Notes under the pieces: generated by a model
Told to the model about the DNA's origin: nothing
The model's database searches: none
The model's input: the letters and a program-made list of their open reading frames with translations, nothing else
Program-made: the position numbers and the translations under genes
Assembly: GCA_020638285.1 (NCBI GenBank)
Contig: JACKIV010000001.1
Location: 62,001 to 126,000, forward strand
Source of the DNA: Rhodospirillales bacterium
GTDB taxonomy: Bacteria; Pseudomonadota; Alphaproteobacteria; Micavibrionales; Micavibrionaceae
Reading direction: 5' to 3'
Length of the DNA: 64,000 nucleotides
Shown here: positions 35,772 to 42,662 of the stretch, in pieces
Layout: every line of letters starts with the position of its first letter
How positions within the stretch are numbered: the first letter of the stretch is position 1

Positions 35772-36953
35772 TCAGACCCGCGCCACGATTCCCTCGCGAA
35801 TCTCGAACAGGGCTGGGTTCTTCAGGTCCGAAAACAGGGATCGGTCTGCGCCGCTCATCCAGACTTGCGCGCCAAGTGTTGCAAGGATATCGAACAAAGC
35901 TCCCCGGCGCGCGGCGTCCAGATGCGCGGCCACTTCGTCGAGCAAAATCAGGGGCGGCGCGGCGCGTTCCGCGCGGATCAGGCGCGCATGCGCCAGAATA
36001 AGGCCGATGAGGAGCGCCTTTTGCTCTCCGGTCGAGCATTGATCGGCGGGCATGGATTTTCCGGCGTGGGTGACGGCCAGATCGCTGCGGTGCGGCCCCA
36101 TGGATGCGCCGCCGCTGCGCTGGTCTTCCTGCCGTCCGGCGCGCAGGGCTTTGGCGAAATCTTCCTCGACCTCCAGCGCCGGGCGGGTTCTCAAGGCGCT
36201 TTCCACGCCGCCCTCCACCGCCAGTCGCGCGGTGGGAAAAACCCCGCCTGAAAAATCCACACCCGCCGCCCGCCCGAGCCGCGCCGCAAAGTCCAGCCGC
36301 GCGGCGGCAATCGCAACGCCTGTGGCGGCCATCTGGATTTCCAGCGCATCGAACCAGGCCGCTTGAGCGCCGCCTTCGCGCAGGAGCTTTGCGCGTTGCG
36401 ACAGGGCGTTTTCGTACCGCGACACACGCCCGGCATGGCCGGGGTCGAACCCGAAGACGAGCCGGTCCAGAAATCGCCGCCGCGCCGAGGCGCTGCCCAG
36501 AAACAGCCCGTCCATCTGGGGCGTGAGCCAGACGATCGACAGAAAATCTCCGACCTGCGCCTGCGTGCGGGCGGGGGCGTTGTTGATGCGGAACACGCGC
36601 CGGTCTTCCGCCGCATCCCACCCCGAGGCCAGCTTCACCGGGCCAAATGGTCCGATCAGGTCTGCCGCGACGGCCCATCCGGGTCCGCCGGGATGGGCGT
36701 TGCTCTGGATATCGCACAGGCGCGCGCCGCGCAGCCCCCGTCCGGGCGCGAGCATCGAAACCGCCTCCAGCACATTGGTTTTTCCCGCTCCGTTGGGGCC
36801 GGTCAGCACCACCGATCCCGCATGCAGATCGTCCAGACGTACGGCTTCGTGGCTTCGGAATCGCGACACGGACAGGCGCGTGAGCGCACTCACGGGCCGG
36901 GCGGCATCATCGGGCGTTTCGGGTCGGGGCGGCGCAGACATAAGACACGTCAT
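35772..36953 (-). CDS. recF: DNA replication and repair protein RecF
   Basis: 393 residues, SMC-like ABC ATPase. Walker A is TGPNGAGKTN (residues 51-60). The signature region is CSTGEQKALLIGLILAHARL, followed by LILLDEVAAHLDAARR. RecF with RecO and RecR loads RecA at single-strand gaps. Start is uncertain: ATG 36953 or ATG 36941, neither with a good ribosome-binding site. The usual partners dnaN and gyrB are not adjacent. Confidence 0.95.
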   Translation of the reverse strand: MTCLMSAPPRPETPDDAARPVSALTRLSVSRFRSHEAVRLDDLHAGSVVLTGPNGAGKTNVLEAVSMLAPGRGLRGARLCDIQSNAHPGGPGWAVAADLIGPFGPVKLASGWDAAEDRRVFRINNAPARTQAQVGDFLSIVWLTPQMDGLFLGSASARRRFLDRLVFGFDPGHAGRVSRYENALSQRAKLLREGGAQAAWFDALEIQMAATGVAIAAARLDFAARLGRAAGVDFSGGVFPTARLAVEGGVESALRTRPALEVEEDFAKALRAGRQEDQRSGGASMGPHRSDLAVTHAGKSMPADQCSTGEQKALLIGLILAHARLIRAERAAPPLILLDEVAAHLDAARRGALFDILATLGAQVWMSGADRSLFSDLKNPALFEIREGIVARV

Positions 36954-37020
36954 ACCAGACCGGGGCCGGAAACGGAAACCCCCTTCATCTCCACGCCCCG
37001 TGTCATCCCCGTTTCCATTG

Positions 37021-37047
37021 TCATCCCCGCGAAAGCGGGGACCGGGT
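37021..37047. repeat. CCCCGC hairpin repeat, copy 1
   Basis: TCATCCCCGCGAAAGCGGGG followed by ACCGGGT: a 6-bp GC stem with a GAAA loop. Related copies lie at 38236-38264, 38543-38567 (reverse) and 42404-42424. REP/BIME-like intergenic element. Confidence 0.8.
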
Positions 37048-37125
37048 GATAACAGAGCGCAGACCTGCTGCCCTTCCTCCTTCGAACAAAATTAGGAATA
37101 AAGTCCTTGACTCCCCCGCCCGGTC

Positions 37126-37207
37126 GTGGCATAGTCAGGCCATACACGCCCCGAATCCGTCCGAAATCCGCTGCGGGAAACAAGAGTTTCCGAAATTTAT
37201 TGACATA
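37126..37207 (+). repeat. Duplicated promoter block, copy 1 (82 bp)
   Basis: GTGGCATAGTCAGGCCATAC through TTGACATA, repeated at 37676-37757 with four base differences. It contains a small hairpin, GGAAAC-AAGA-GTTTCC, just upstream of the -35 box. The similarity continues more weakly to the start codons of the two downstream genes. Confidence 0.92.
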
Positions 37208-37228
37208 ACTATTTCTTATCTATATTCT
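37200..37228 (+). promoter_or_regulatory. Sigma70-type promoter of the 37264 gene
   Basis: TTGACA at 37200-37205. TATATT lies at 15-bp spacing (37221-37226), or TATTCT at 17-bp spacing (37223-37228). Located about 35 bp before the start codon. The same arrangement recurs upstream of the next gene. Confidence 0.6.
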
Positions 37229-37263
37229 CCCTTCGGACAACAACTTTGGGAGGGGCATGAATT

Positions 37264-37608
37264 ATGAAAAAATGTACAACGAATCAGTTTGGAGTAGCGG
37301 CGGCCCTGATCGGGGTTTTGATGTTTGGAACCCCTTCTTTGACCGATGATTCGGTCGAGAGAACATCGACGTTACGTATTAAGGATTTTGGAGATACGAG
37401 CGCGCTTTCTCAGGAGCGCTGGAAACAACCGGACAACGGCGCGGTGACGGGATGCGTCTCGGATTCAGATCTTGGTTGTCAGCTTAATTCTCTTCAACGT
37501 ATATACGGGATTTATGCAGCAGGGAAAGGTAGAGAAGAACCCGTGGCAGTCTGTATGGCGGGTTTTCGGGGTGAAAACAAAAAACCATCTGTGATTTGCC
37601 TTCCTTGA
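37264..37608 (+). CDS. Small secreted protein (114 aa)
   Basis: Begins with a Sec-type signal (MKKCTTNQFGVAAALIGVLMFGTPSLT). The mature part of about 85 residues has four Cys (VTGCVSDSDLGCQ...VAVCMAG...VICLP) that could form two disulfides. Ribosome-binding site GGGAGGGG, about 10 bases upstream. Own promoter and own strong terminator. The signal region and the C-terminal Cys pattern resemble the next gene, which shares the same leader. Family unknown. Confidence 0.6.
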   Translation: MKKCTTNQFGVAAALIGVLMFGTPSLTDDSVERTSTLRIKDFGDTSALSQERWKQPDNGAVTGCVSDSDLGCQLNSLQRIYGIYAAGKGREEPVAVCMAGFRGENKKPSVICLP

Positions 37609-37626
37609 TAATATAGAGCGAGATAC

Positions 37627-37671
37627 AGGTGTTCAGAAGCAGGTTCTGCTTATCTGGACACCTCTTTCTTT
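37627..37671 (+). terminator. Rho-independent terminator
   Basis: Long stem: AGGTGTTCAGA pairs with TCTGGACACCT (one G-U), enclosing AGCAG-GTT-CTGCT, then CTTTCTTT. Ends the single-gene unit at 37264-37608. Confidence 0.85.
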
Positions 37672-37675
37672 GCTT

Positions 37676-37757
37676 GTGGCATAGTCAGGCCATACACACC
37701 CCGAATCCATCCGAAATCCGCTGCGGGAAACGGGAGTTTCCGAAATTTATTGACATA
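37676..37757 (+). repeat. Duplicated promoter block, copy 2 (82 bp)
   Basis: Second copy of the block at 37126-37207 (four differences). The hairpin stem GGAAAC/GTTTCC is kept while its loop changed from AAGA to GGGA. Confidence 0.92.
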
Positions 37758-37776
37758 AAGACAAGCCCGTTATACT
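37750..37776 (+). promoter_or_regulatory. Sigma70-type promoter of the 37813 gene
   Basis: TTGACA (37750-37755) and TATACT (37771-37776) at 15-bp spacing, with TACTCT at 17-bp spacing as the alternative. It ends about 36 bp before the start codon, matching the layout of the duplicated copy upstream. Confidence 0.6.
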
Positions 37777-37812
37777 CTCTGCCGGACGAAAACACTTTTT
37801 GAGGAGAAAATT

Positions 37813-38160
37813 ATGTCGAATATCGTAAGGGCGCCTTTTGGCGCGGCAGTGGCTTTGGTCGGGGCCTTGACAGCGGTGAGCGGATGCGACTCTGACTCCC
37901 CCTATGATGCCCCGAAATCGCCCCCTATCAGCAAATCGCCGACCGGATTTTCGGTGACGCCAATTCAGGAGGGCGATTTCTTTTCGGCCCTCTCGAACGG
38001 CGCCTATCGTCTTGATGTTCCGGCGGAAGCCTTCGGTGGAAAACCCGGGACAATCATTCCGTGTCTTGCGATGAAAGAATCCTATCCCTACAGAGGATAT
38101 GCTGGCCTCTCCTGCGACTGGTCGGTTTTGCATCCGAAAACGCCGGATGGCCCGCAATAG
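37813..38160 (+). CDS. Putative small lipoprotein (115 aa)
   Basis: N-terminus MSNIVRAPFGAAVALVGALTAVSGC ends in a lipobox (VSGC). The mature part of about 90 residues has a Pro/Ser linker followed by a compact region with two further Cys (IIPCLAMK, LSCDWS). Ribosome-binding site GAGGAG. The leader and the signal core (FGAAVALVGAL against FGVAAALIGVL) suggest common origin with the gene at 37264. Family unknown. Confidence 0.62.
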   Translation: MSNIVRAPFGAAVALVGALTAVSGCDSDSPYDAPKSPPISKSPTGFSVTPIQEGDFFSALSNGAYRLDVPAEAFGGKPGTIIPCLAMKESYPYRGYAGLSCDWSVLHPKTPDGPQ

Positions 38161-38192
38161 TCTTTTTCAGCCCCCTCCCGTTCCCTCAAAAA

Positions 38193-38219
38193 CCCTCGCC
38201 CGACCCGGCGGGGGTTTTT
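38193..38219 (+). terminator. Rho-independent terminator
   Basis: Stem CCCTCGCC / GGCGGGGG (one T-G pair), 6-base loop, then TTTTT. Ends the lipoprotein gene unit. Confidence 0.8.
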
Positions 38220-38235
38220 GTCTTTAAGCTCCCCG

Positions 38236-38264
38236 TCATCCCCGCGCATGCGGGGACCGGGTAG
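38236..38264. repeat. CCCCGC hairpin repeat, copy 2
   Basis: TCATCCCCGCGCATGCGGGG followed by ACCGGGTAG; perfect palindrome CCCCGCGCATGCGGGG. Same family as 37021-37047. Confidence 0.8.
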
Positions 38265-38286
38265 ATATGCGAGTCTGTTTTCTTCC

Positions 38287-38363
38287 CCCTCTCCCTTAAT
38301 CCCTCTCCCCCATGGGGGAGAGGGAAAGCGAAGGAGCGCCGCTCCGAAGCCAGCGAGAGGGGA
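38287..38363. repeat. CCCTCTCCC palindromic element, copy 1
   Basis: CCCTCTCCCTTAAT followed by the perfect 24-bp palindrome at 38301-38324 (CCCTCTCCCCCATG centre). An AGGAGC-gcc-GCTCC hairpin and AGAGGGG follow. The whole unit of about 77 bp recurs at 42534-42607. Inverted relatives lie inside murA at 45484-45560. Confidence 0.88.
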
Positions 38364-38417
38364 AAATCTGTTTTCTAAAACCACGGCGGACACAACGCCA
38401 TCAATCCTTAAAAACCC

Positions 38418-38454
38418 TCCTTCTGTTTTTCTCTGCGTGCTCTGCGGTTCAGGA
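38418..38454. repeat. CTCTGCGTGCTCTGCGG-type repeat
   Basis: Reverse-orientation relative of the CACAGAGGACACAGAG element at 40808-40851. This class of 'Ccacagagg' intergenic sequence is known from many environmental genomes. Confidence 0.55.
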
Positions 38455-38495
38455 TAGAAGGCTTTCAGACCAAAGATGGATAGAGATTTTGAAAA

Positions 38496-38523
38496 AATTC
38501 TTCGTGTCTTCGTGGTGAAAAAC
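38496..38523. repeat. CTTCGTGTCTTCGTGGTGAAA repeat, copy 1
   Basis: TTCTTCGTGTCTTCGTGGTG followed by AAAAAC. The same element occurs in both orientations at 63652-63733. Confidence 0.75.
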
Positions 38524-38542
38524 GAACTTAAAACCTCCTCTC

Positions 38543-38567
38543 CGGTCTCCGCATGTGCGGGGATGAC
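38543..38567. repeat. CCCCGC hairpin repeat, copy 3 (reverse)
   Basis: CGGTCTCCGCATGTGCGGGG followed by ATGAC: inverted copy of the family at 37021 and 38236, directly upstream of the tail-spike gene. Confidence 0.7.
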
Positions 38568-38621
38568 GGGAGGAAGATGATTTTTTCAGAAACACCCTCA
38601 AAAACCCCCAGGGAGTCCCCC

Positions 38622-40652
38622 ATGACCACAGATCACATCAAAATGCCTGCCGTGACCCCGATTGTGCGCTATACGGCGAGCGGGGCGCAGAGTGTTTTCA
38701 CCTATCCGTTTCCGATTTTCAACGACTCTGATCTGGTTGTTTCCCTTGACGGCGCGGCGCAGGCCAGCGGGTTTTCCATCACCGGCGCGGGCGAAACGGA
38801 GGGCGGCGCGGTGACGTTTTCGGCCCCGCCCGCCAGCGGAGTCGTGGTGACTCTGGCGCGTGAACTTCCCATTGCGCGGGTGAGTGATTTTCTGGAAGGC
38901 GGAGAGTTTTCCGCCCGCGCCCTGAACACCGAACTGGACAGTCTCGTCGCCGCGCTCCAGCAGGTCAGCCGCGCGCAGGATTCCATGATCCGCTATCCCG
39001 ACACGGAAATTCCGGGGCCGATCGAACTGCCCGGACGCGCCGCGCGGGCCGACAAGGCACTGGGCTTTGACTCGGACGGCAATCCGACCGTGGTGCCTTA
39101 TGGCCTCACCCAATCCTCGCCGATTTTCGTGGCCAGCGGGACGGGCGCGGTCGGGCGCACCGTCTCGGGCCGCCTGAACGAATATGCCTCCGTGAAAGAT
39201 TTCGGCGCGGTGGGCGATGGAATCACGGATGATACGAATGCCTTTATCAATGCCCTGGCCTCGCGCAACTGCGTCGTCGTGCCGACGGGGACGTATCTGA
39301 TTACCGCCACTATCACAGTGCCTGCCCGCCGGATGCTGCTCGGTAACGGGAACAAGAGCGTGATTCTCTGCCAGTCCGACACATTCAACGCGCTGGAGAT
39401 TCCGAATGGATATACGACCGTCAGCAACCTGCGGATCGAAGGTGGAGATGCCGCAGTAAAACTCTTTGGCCGCGATTCCGAATGCGTGGAAAATCACCTG
39501 ACCGATCTGCACATCGTGGGGCCAAAGACGGGATTGCTGCTCGACGGATACACCGACACGAACAAGCCCTGTTACTGGAACAGCTTTAACCGCATCCTGA
39601 TTGAACAGCCCACCGTCAACGGCGTGCATCTGGTCAGGACCGGCGCGGGCGACACGCCGAATGCGAATGTGTTTTCCCGGGTGCGGGTCTATTCCAAGGG
39701 CGCGCCGACCTCGGGCCACGGATTTTATGTGGAGCAGGGCGCGCACGCGAATATCTTTACCGATTGCGAGGCCAATGTGAACGGCCCGACGGCGCAGGCC
39801 TGTTTCCGCGTTGGGGCCGCATCGAACAAGACGTTGCTGGTCAATCTGTACACCGAGTCCACGAACACGGTTCCCAATGTCCGGCTCGATGCCGGGTCAC
39901 AGGAAACCTCGATCGTCAATCTGCACGCGATGAGCGACGGCTCGGCGATTTACGATTTTTCCGGCGGGAATTACGACGCCTATAACGCCGGATATCCGGA
40001 GAAAAACCGCCTGCGCCGCAGCGTGGTGACGGACCTGAAAGCCACTCTGGCGCGGTTTGACACCGAGTATATCGACTCAACCGGGACGGTTGATCTTGAC
40101 CTGTCGCACAGCGTGCATCTGGTGTCTTCCTATGGCGGGGCGCTCACCGTCAACCTGCCTTTGGCCTCCACCGCCGCCGGAGTCATGATGACGATCAAGA
40201 AAATCGACTCCTCGTCCAACATCGTCACGGTCGGCGAACAAAGCGCCGGGCCGGGGCCGGATGGGCGGTCTATTTTGCTCGGCACGCAATACGACTTTGT
40301 GACCGTGATTTCCAACGGCGCATCGTGGTTTATTGTGGCCTCCAACCGCATTGCAGGCAACACGCGCTATCATGATGGCACGGGAACATACGACATCGAC
40401 ATGACGGTGGATACCTATATGCTCTCGGCGTTTTCCGGAGCCTTGACCGCGCGGCTGCCTCCCGCCAACGCCGCCAAAGCCATCGGGCGCACCATCACGC
40501 TCAAGAAAACCGACGTGTCTGGAAACGCGGTGACCGTGACCGAACAGGGCGGGCCGGGGCCGGACAATTCATCCCAGAGCCTGTCGTCTCAATATAAGGC
40601 CATCACGGTTGTGTCCAACGGTGCGAACTGGTTCGTGGTGTCGAAGTACTGA
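38622..40652 (+). CDS. Phage-type tail spike / tail fibre with pectate-lyase-like domain
   Basis: 676 residues from ATG 38622 (GGGAG six bases upstream). The first 150 residues match the T7 gp17-type tail attachment domain (VRYTASGAQSVFTYPF, ALNTELDSLVAALQQ). Next comes a right-handed beta-helix of the Pectate_lyase_3 type (ASVKDFGAVGDGITDDTNAF), usual in phage depolymerases. The C-terminus is two tandem modules of about 100 residues, each running from TGTxDxD to GPD and SNGAxWFxV. It stands alone: no tail, portal or chaperone genes are adjacent. Whether it belongs to a phage, a tailocin or a domesticated surface glycan enzyme cannot be told from sequence. Confidence 0.85.
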   Translation: MTTDHIKMPAVTPIVRYTASGAQSVFTYPFPIFNDSDLVVSLDGAAQASGFSITGAGETEGGAVTFSAPPASGVVVTLARELPIARVSDFLEGGEFSARALNTELDSLVAALQQVSRAQDSMIRYPDTEIPGPIELPGRAARADKALGFDSDGNPTVVPYGLTQSSPIFVASGTGAVGRTVSGRLNEYASVKDFGAVGDGITDDTNAFINALASRNCVVVPTGTYLITATITVPARRMLLGNGNKSVILCQSDTFNALEIPNGYTTVSNLRIEGGDAAVKLFGRDSECVENHLTDLHIVGPKTGLLLDGYTDTNKPCYWNSFNRILIEQPTVNGVHLVRTGAGDTPNANVFSRVRVYSKGAPTSGHGFYVEQGAHANIFTDCEANVNGPTAQACFRVGAASNKTLLVNLYTESTNTVPNVRLDAGSQETSIVNLHAMSDGSAIYDFSGGNYDAYNAGYPEKNRLRRSVVTDLKATLARFDTEYIDSTGTVDLDLSHSVHLVSSYGGALTVNLPLASTAAGVMMTIKKIDSSSNIVTVGEQSAGPGPDGRSILLGTQYDFVTVISNGASWFIVASNRIAGNTRYHDGTGTYDIDMTVDTYMLSAFSGALTARLPPANAAKAIGRTITLKKTDVSGNAVTVTEQGGPGPDNSSQSLSSQYKAITVVSNGANWFVVSKY

Positions 40653-41580
40653 GCTTTAAATGAGAAACGAAACCTGAACCACTGCCCGGACCGGCTGAAG
40701 CCCGTAGGTACGATCTTGCACGCGATCAACGAAAAAGGCTGCCCCCTGAAAACCCCTCGTGAAGCCTTTAAAAAACACAAAGGTTGCTGCTCAAATGAAA
40801 AAGAGCTTTCCACAGAGGACACAGAGTCGCCCCACAGAGAAGGCACGGAGAAGCCGGGTTGCGTCTCTGTCTGACCTCTGCAGACCTCTCATCACAGCGT
40901 TCTGTTTCACGTTAAAAACACTGGCAACCCTGTATCGTTTATCAAGAATGGAAAGCCTTTTTTTGTTTAACCGGCTGGCAAGCCGGAGGTTTTCAAAACC
41001 CTAAAGAGGGACAATTAAGGATGCGAGAGGTCGGCGATATGCCAGGCAGATAAAGGGTTCCACAGATCCGAATATGCCTTTTTGGGAAATCTGCAGGCAG
41101 CATCAGGAGAAAATGTACAGATCCACGAGATAGGAGATCAATCTCTGTGGAGATGTATCGCCCGATATGAAGGCGAACAAATTCTGGACCGCGATTCCAC
41201 AACAAAGAACGCTCCGAATCCTTGTCCCTTATAGTCACCTGAATGATTACCCTGTCTGTGACATTTGCCCTCATCGTCTTGGCCGCTTTTGCCGTTTTTG
41301 ATCCGTGGTTTTTTGCCATCGACACCTGTCTGAATCGCGGCGGACGATGGGATTATCAGGAAAATTTTTGCGCTTTCTCTGGAACAGATCGGCAGTAAAT
41401 CATCTGCGGGACTGCATCGAAAAACCCACGCCGGAGATGGCGATCCGAAAAGAAGAAACACGATGACCATGTCGGGTGGGACGCTATAGCCGCCAACCTT
41501 GAGCTTCCGTCATTCCAGATGCCCCTGTCTTTGGCGGGGGTTTTATTTTGTGCTCCTCCCTTCCTTTCCACGAGGCCCGC
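40653..41580. other. Gene-poor stretch with repeats
   Basis: About 930 bp with no gene I can support. It holds the CACAGAG element (40808-40851) and a weak hairpin with T-run (CCCTG-tctttgg-CGGGG-gtttt, about 41522-41545) just before the next gene. A 107-codon antisense frame (about 41319 down to 40993) has a possible AGG site but no recognisable content. Confidence 0.5.
40808..40851. repeat. CACAGAGGACACAGAG repeat
   Basis: CCACAGAGGACACAGAG followed by CCCCACAGAGAAGGCACGGAG. Related in reverse to 38418-38454; a recurrent intergenic motif class. Confidence 0.7.
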
Positions 41581-41880
41581 ATGACCCGCATCGAAGAAAA
41601 AACCCGGCAAAGCATTGCCGCTTTCCTGCCCGACATTCTGGACAGGGCGCTTTTGTCCTATGCCGCTTTTGCCGAAAACAACGCGCCGGGCGAAGAGGCA
41701 AAAGACTTTACCGCTCACCACAATGCCTGCAAGGTCGCCATCGCCCATATCGAACTGCTCATCAAACTTGCCCGCTGGGCCGATCTGGAGGACGAGGCAA
41801 GAGCTGCCGAAGCCCGCAGAACTGCTCTGGAGGTAGAAATCGCCCTGTCCACCACAGAAGCCAAAGAATCTTCGCCGTAA
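41581..41880 (+). CDS. Small helical protein, possibly phage-related (99 aa)
   Basis: Start ATG 41581 (GAGG, six bases upstream). The 99-residue product is predicted helical: RIEEKTRQSIAAFLPDILDR, then SYAAFAENN, HHNACKVAIAHIELLIKLARW and an Ala/Glu-rich end. It lies between a tail-spike and a terminase gene, so a small phage packaging or accessory protein is plausible but unproven. The helical core loosely resembles the protein at 62876-63253. Confidence 0.6.
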   Translation: MTRIEEKTRQSIAAFLPDILDRALLSYAAFAENNAPGEEAKDFTAHHNACKVAIAHIELLIKLARWADLEDEARAAEARRTALEVEIALSTTEAKESSP

Positions 41881-41888
41881 AAACACGT

Positions 41889-41964
41889 GTCCGATCCCGG
41901 CGTTCGCAAAGAGGATATCTATTCTTGACTCTCGTCGTGCGCACCGTGTTCGCCGTAGTTCAAA
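41889..41964. repeat. 76-bp direct repeat, copy 1
   Basis: GTCCGATCCCGGCGTTCGCA to GCCGTAGTTCAAA. Repeated at 42447-42522 with three substitutions. Not coding in any supported frame. Confidence 0.92.
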
Positions 41965-42083
41965 GACGTTTTTATCAGAAGGAGCTTGACTTTCCTCGTG
42001 TTTTTTTATTATGACCAATACAGGTCCTGCTTTTTCAGGGTTTGCACCATATTGGCCAACAAACAAAAACGGGGAGAAACCTT

Positions 42084-42323
42084 ATGTTTGGAACACCTAG
42101 AAAAAAACCACTTCCTGGCTTAAAACCATTCATTCTTAAGGCCGGAGTCGATCCCAAAGACCTTGACCGTCTGCAAAGTCATTGGACATGCAATGCGGGG
42201 GACGAATTTGCCAAAAAAATCATGGAAGATATTCCATCTGACCATGTGGCGCGCGCCGACATTACGGACCATCTGCAAGCTCATGCGGGCGGCGTGACGC
42301 GGCCATGCAGAACGTATGGGTGA
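42084..42323 (+). CDS. Small hypothetical protein (79 aa)
   Basis: ATG 42084 follows GGGGAG at seven bases. The 79-residue product is basic at the N-terminus (MFGTPRKKPLPGLKPF) and has a short helical region (DPKDLDRLQSHWTCNAGDEFAKKIMEDI). It is enclosed by the two copies of a 76-bp repeat. No family recognised. Confidence 0.5.
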   Translation: MFGTPRKKPLPGLKPFILKAGVDPKDLDRLQSHWTCNAGDEFAKKIMEDIPSDHVARADITDHLQAHAGGVTRPCRTYG

Positions 42324-42403
42324 TGGAATCTTTCCCGAAAAGGTGATCGCCCTCTTCTGAACCACGACGATCACAACGGAAACGGCGGGATTCCCCTCCC
42401 CCC

Positions 42404-42424
42404 GTCATTCCCGCGCAAGCGGGA
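42404..42424. repeat. CCCGC hairpin repeat, copy 4
   Basis: GTCATTCCCGCGCAAGCGGG followed by A: variant of the hairpin family at 37021, 38236 and 38543. Confidence 0.7.
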
Positions 42425-42446
42425 GGCGGGGTCTGTCGAAACATAT

Positions 42447-42522
42447 GTCCGATCCCGGCGTTCGCAAAGAGGATATCTATTCCCGGCTCTCGTCGTGCGC
42501 ACCGTGTTCGCCGTAGTTCAAA
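42447..42522. repeat. 76-bp direct repeat, copy 2
   Basis: 73 of 76 bases match 41889-41964, same orientation, 558 bp apart. The differences cluster in ATTCTTGACT against ATTCCCGGCT. Confidence 0.92.
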
Positions 42523-42533
42523 AACCTTCCCCA

Positions 42534-42607
42534 CCCTCTCCCTTAATCCCTCTCCCCCACAGGGGAGAGGGAAAGGAGGAGCAAAGCTCCGGATAGGAAG
42601 AGGGGTT
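42534..42607. repeat. CCCTCTCCC palindromic element, copy 2
   Basis: Same composite as 38287-38363: CCCTCTCCCTTAAT, the palindrome at 42548-42571, an AGGAGC-aaa-GCTCC hairpin and AGAGGGG. Confidence 0.88.
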
Positions 42608-42662
42608 CTAACGCCTCTCCGGCTCTTTGTTTCCCCCTTCAAACGCAAGGACTCCCCCCGCC

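Noticed and set aside
40993..41319. Antisense gene in the gap after the tail spike
   Set aside because: Has only a weak AGG start context and no recognisable domain. Composition looks like noncoding sequence.
36954..42660. CRISPR array among the many short repeats
   Set aside because: Repeats are of several families, irregularly spaced, palindromic and without unique equal-length spacers or cas genes.
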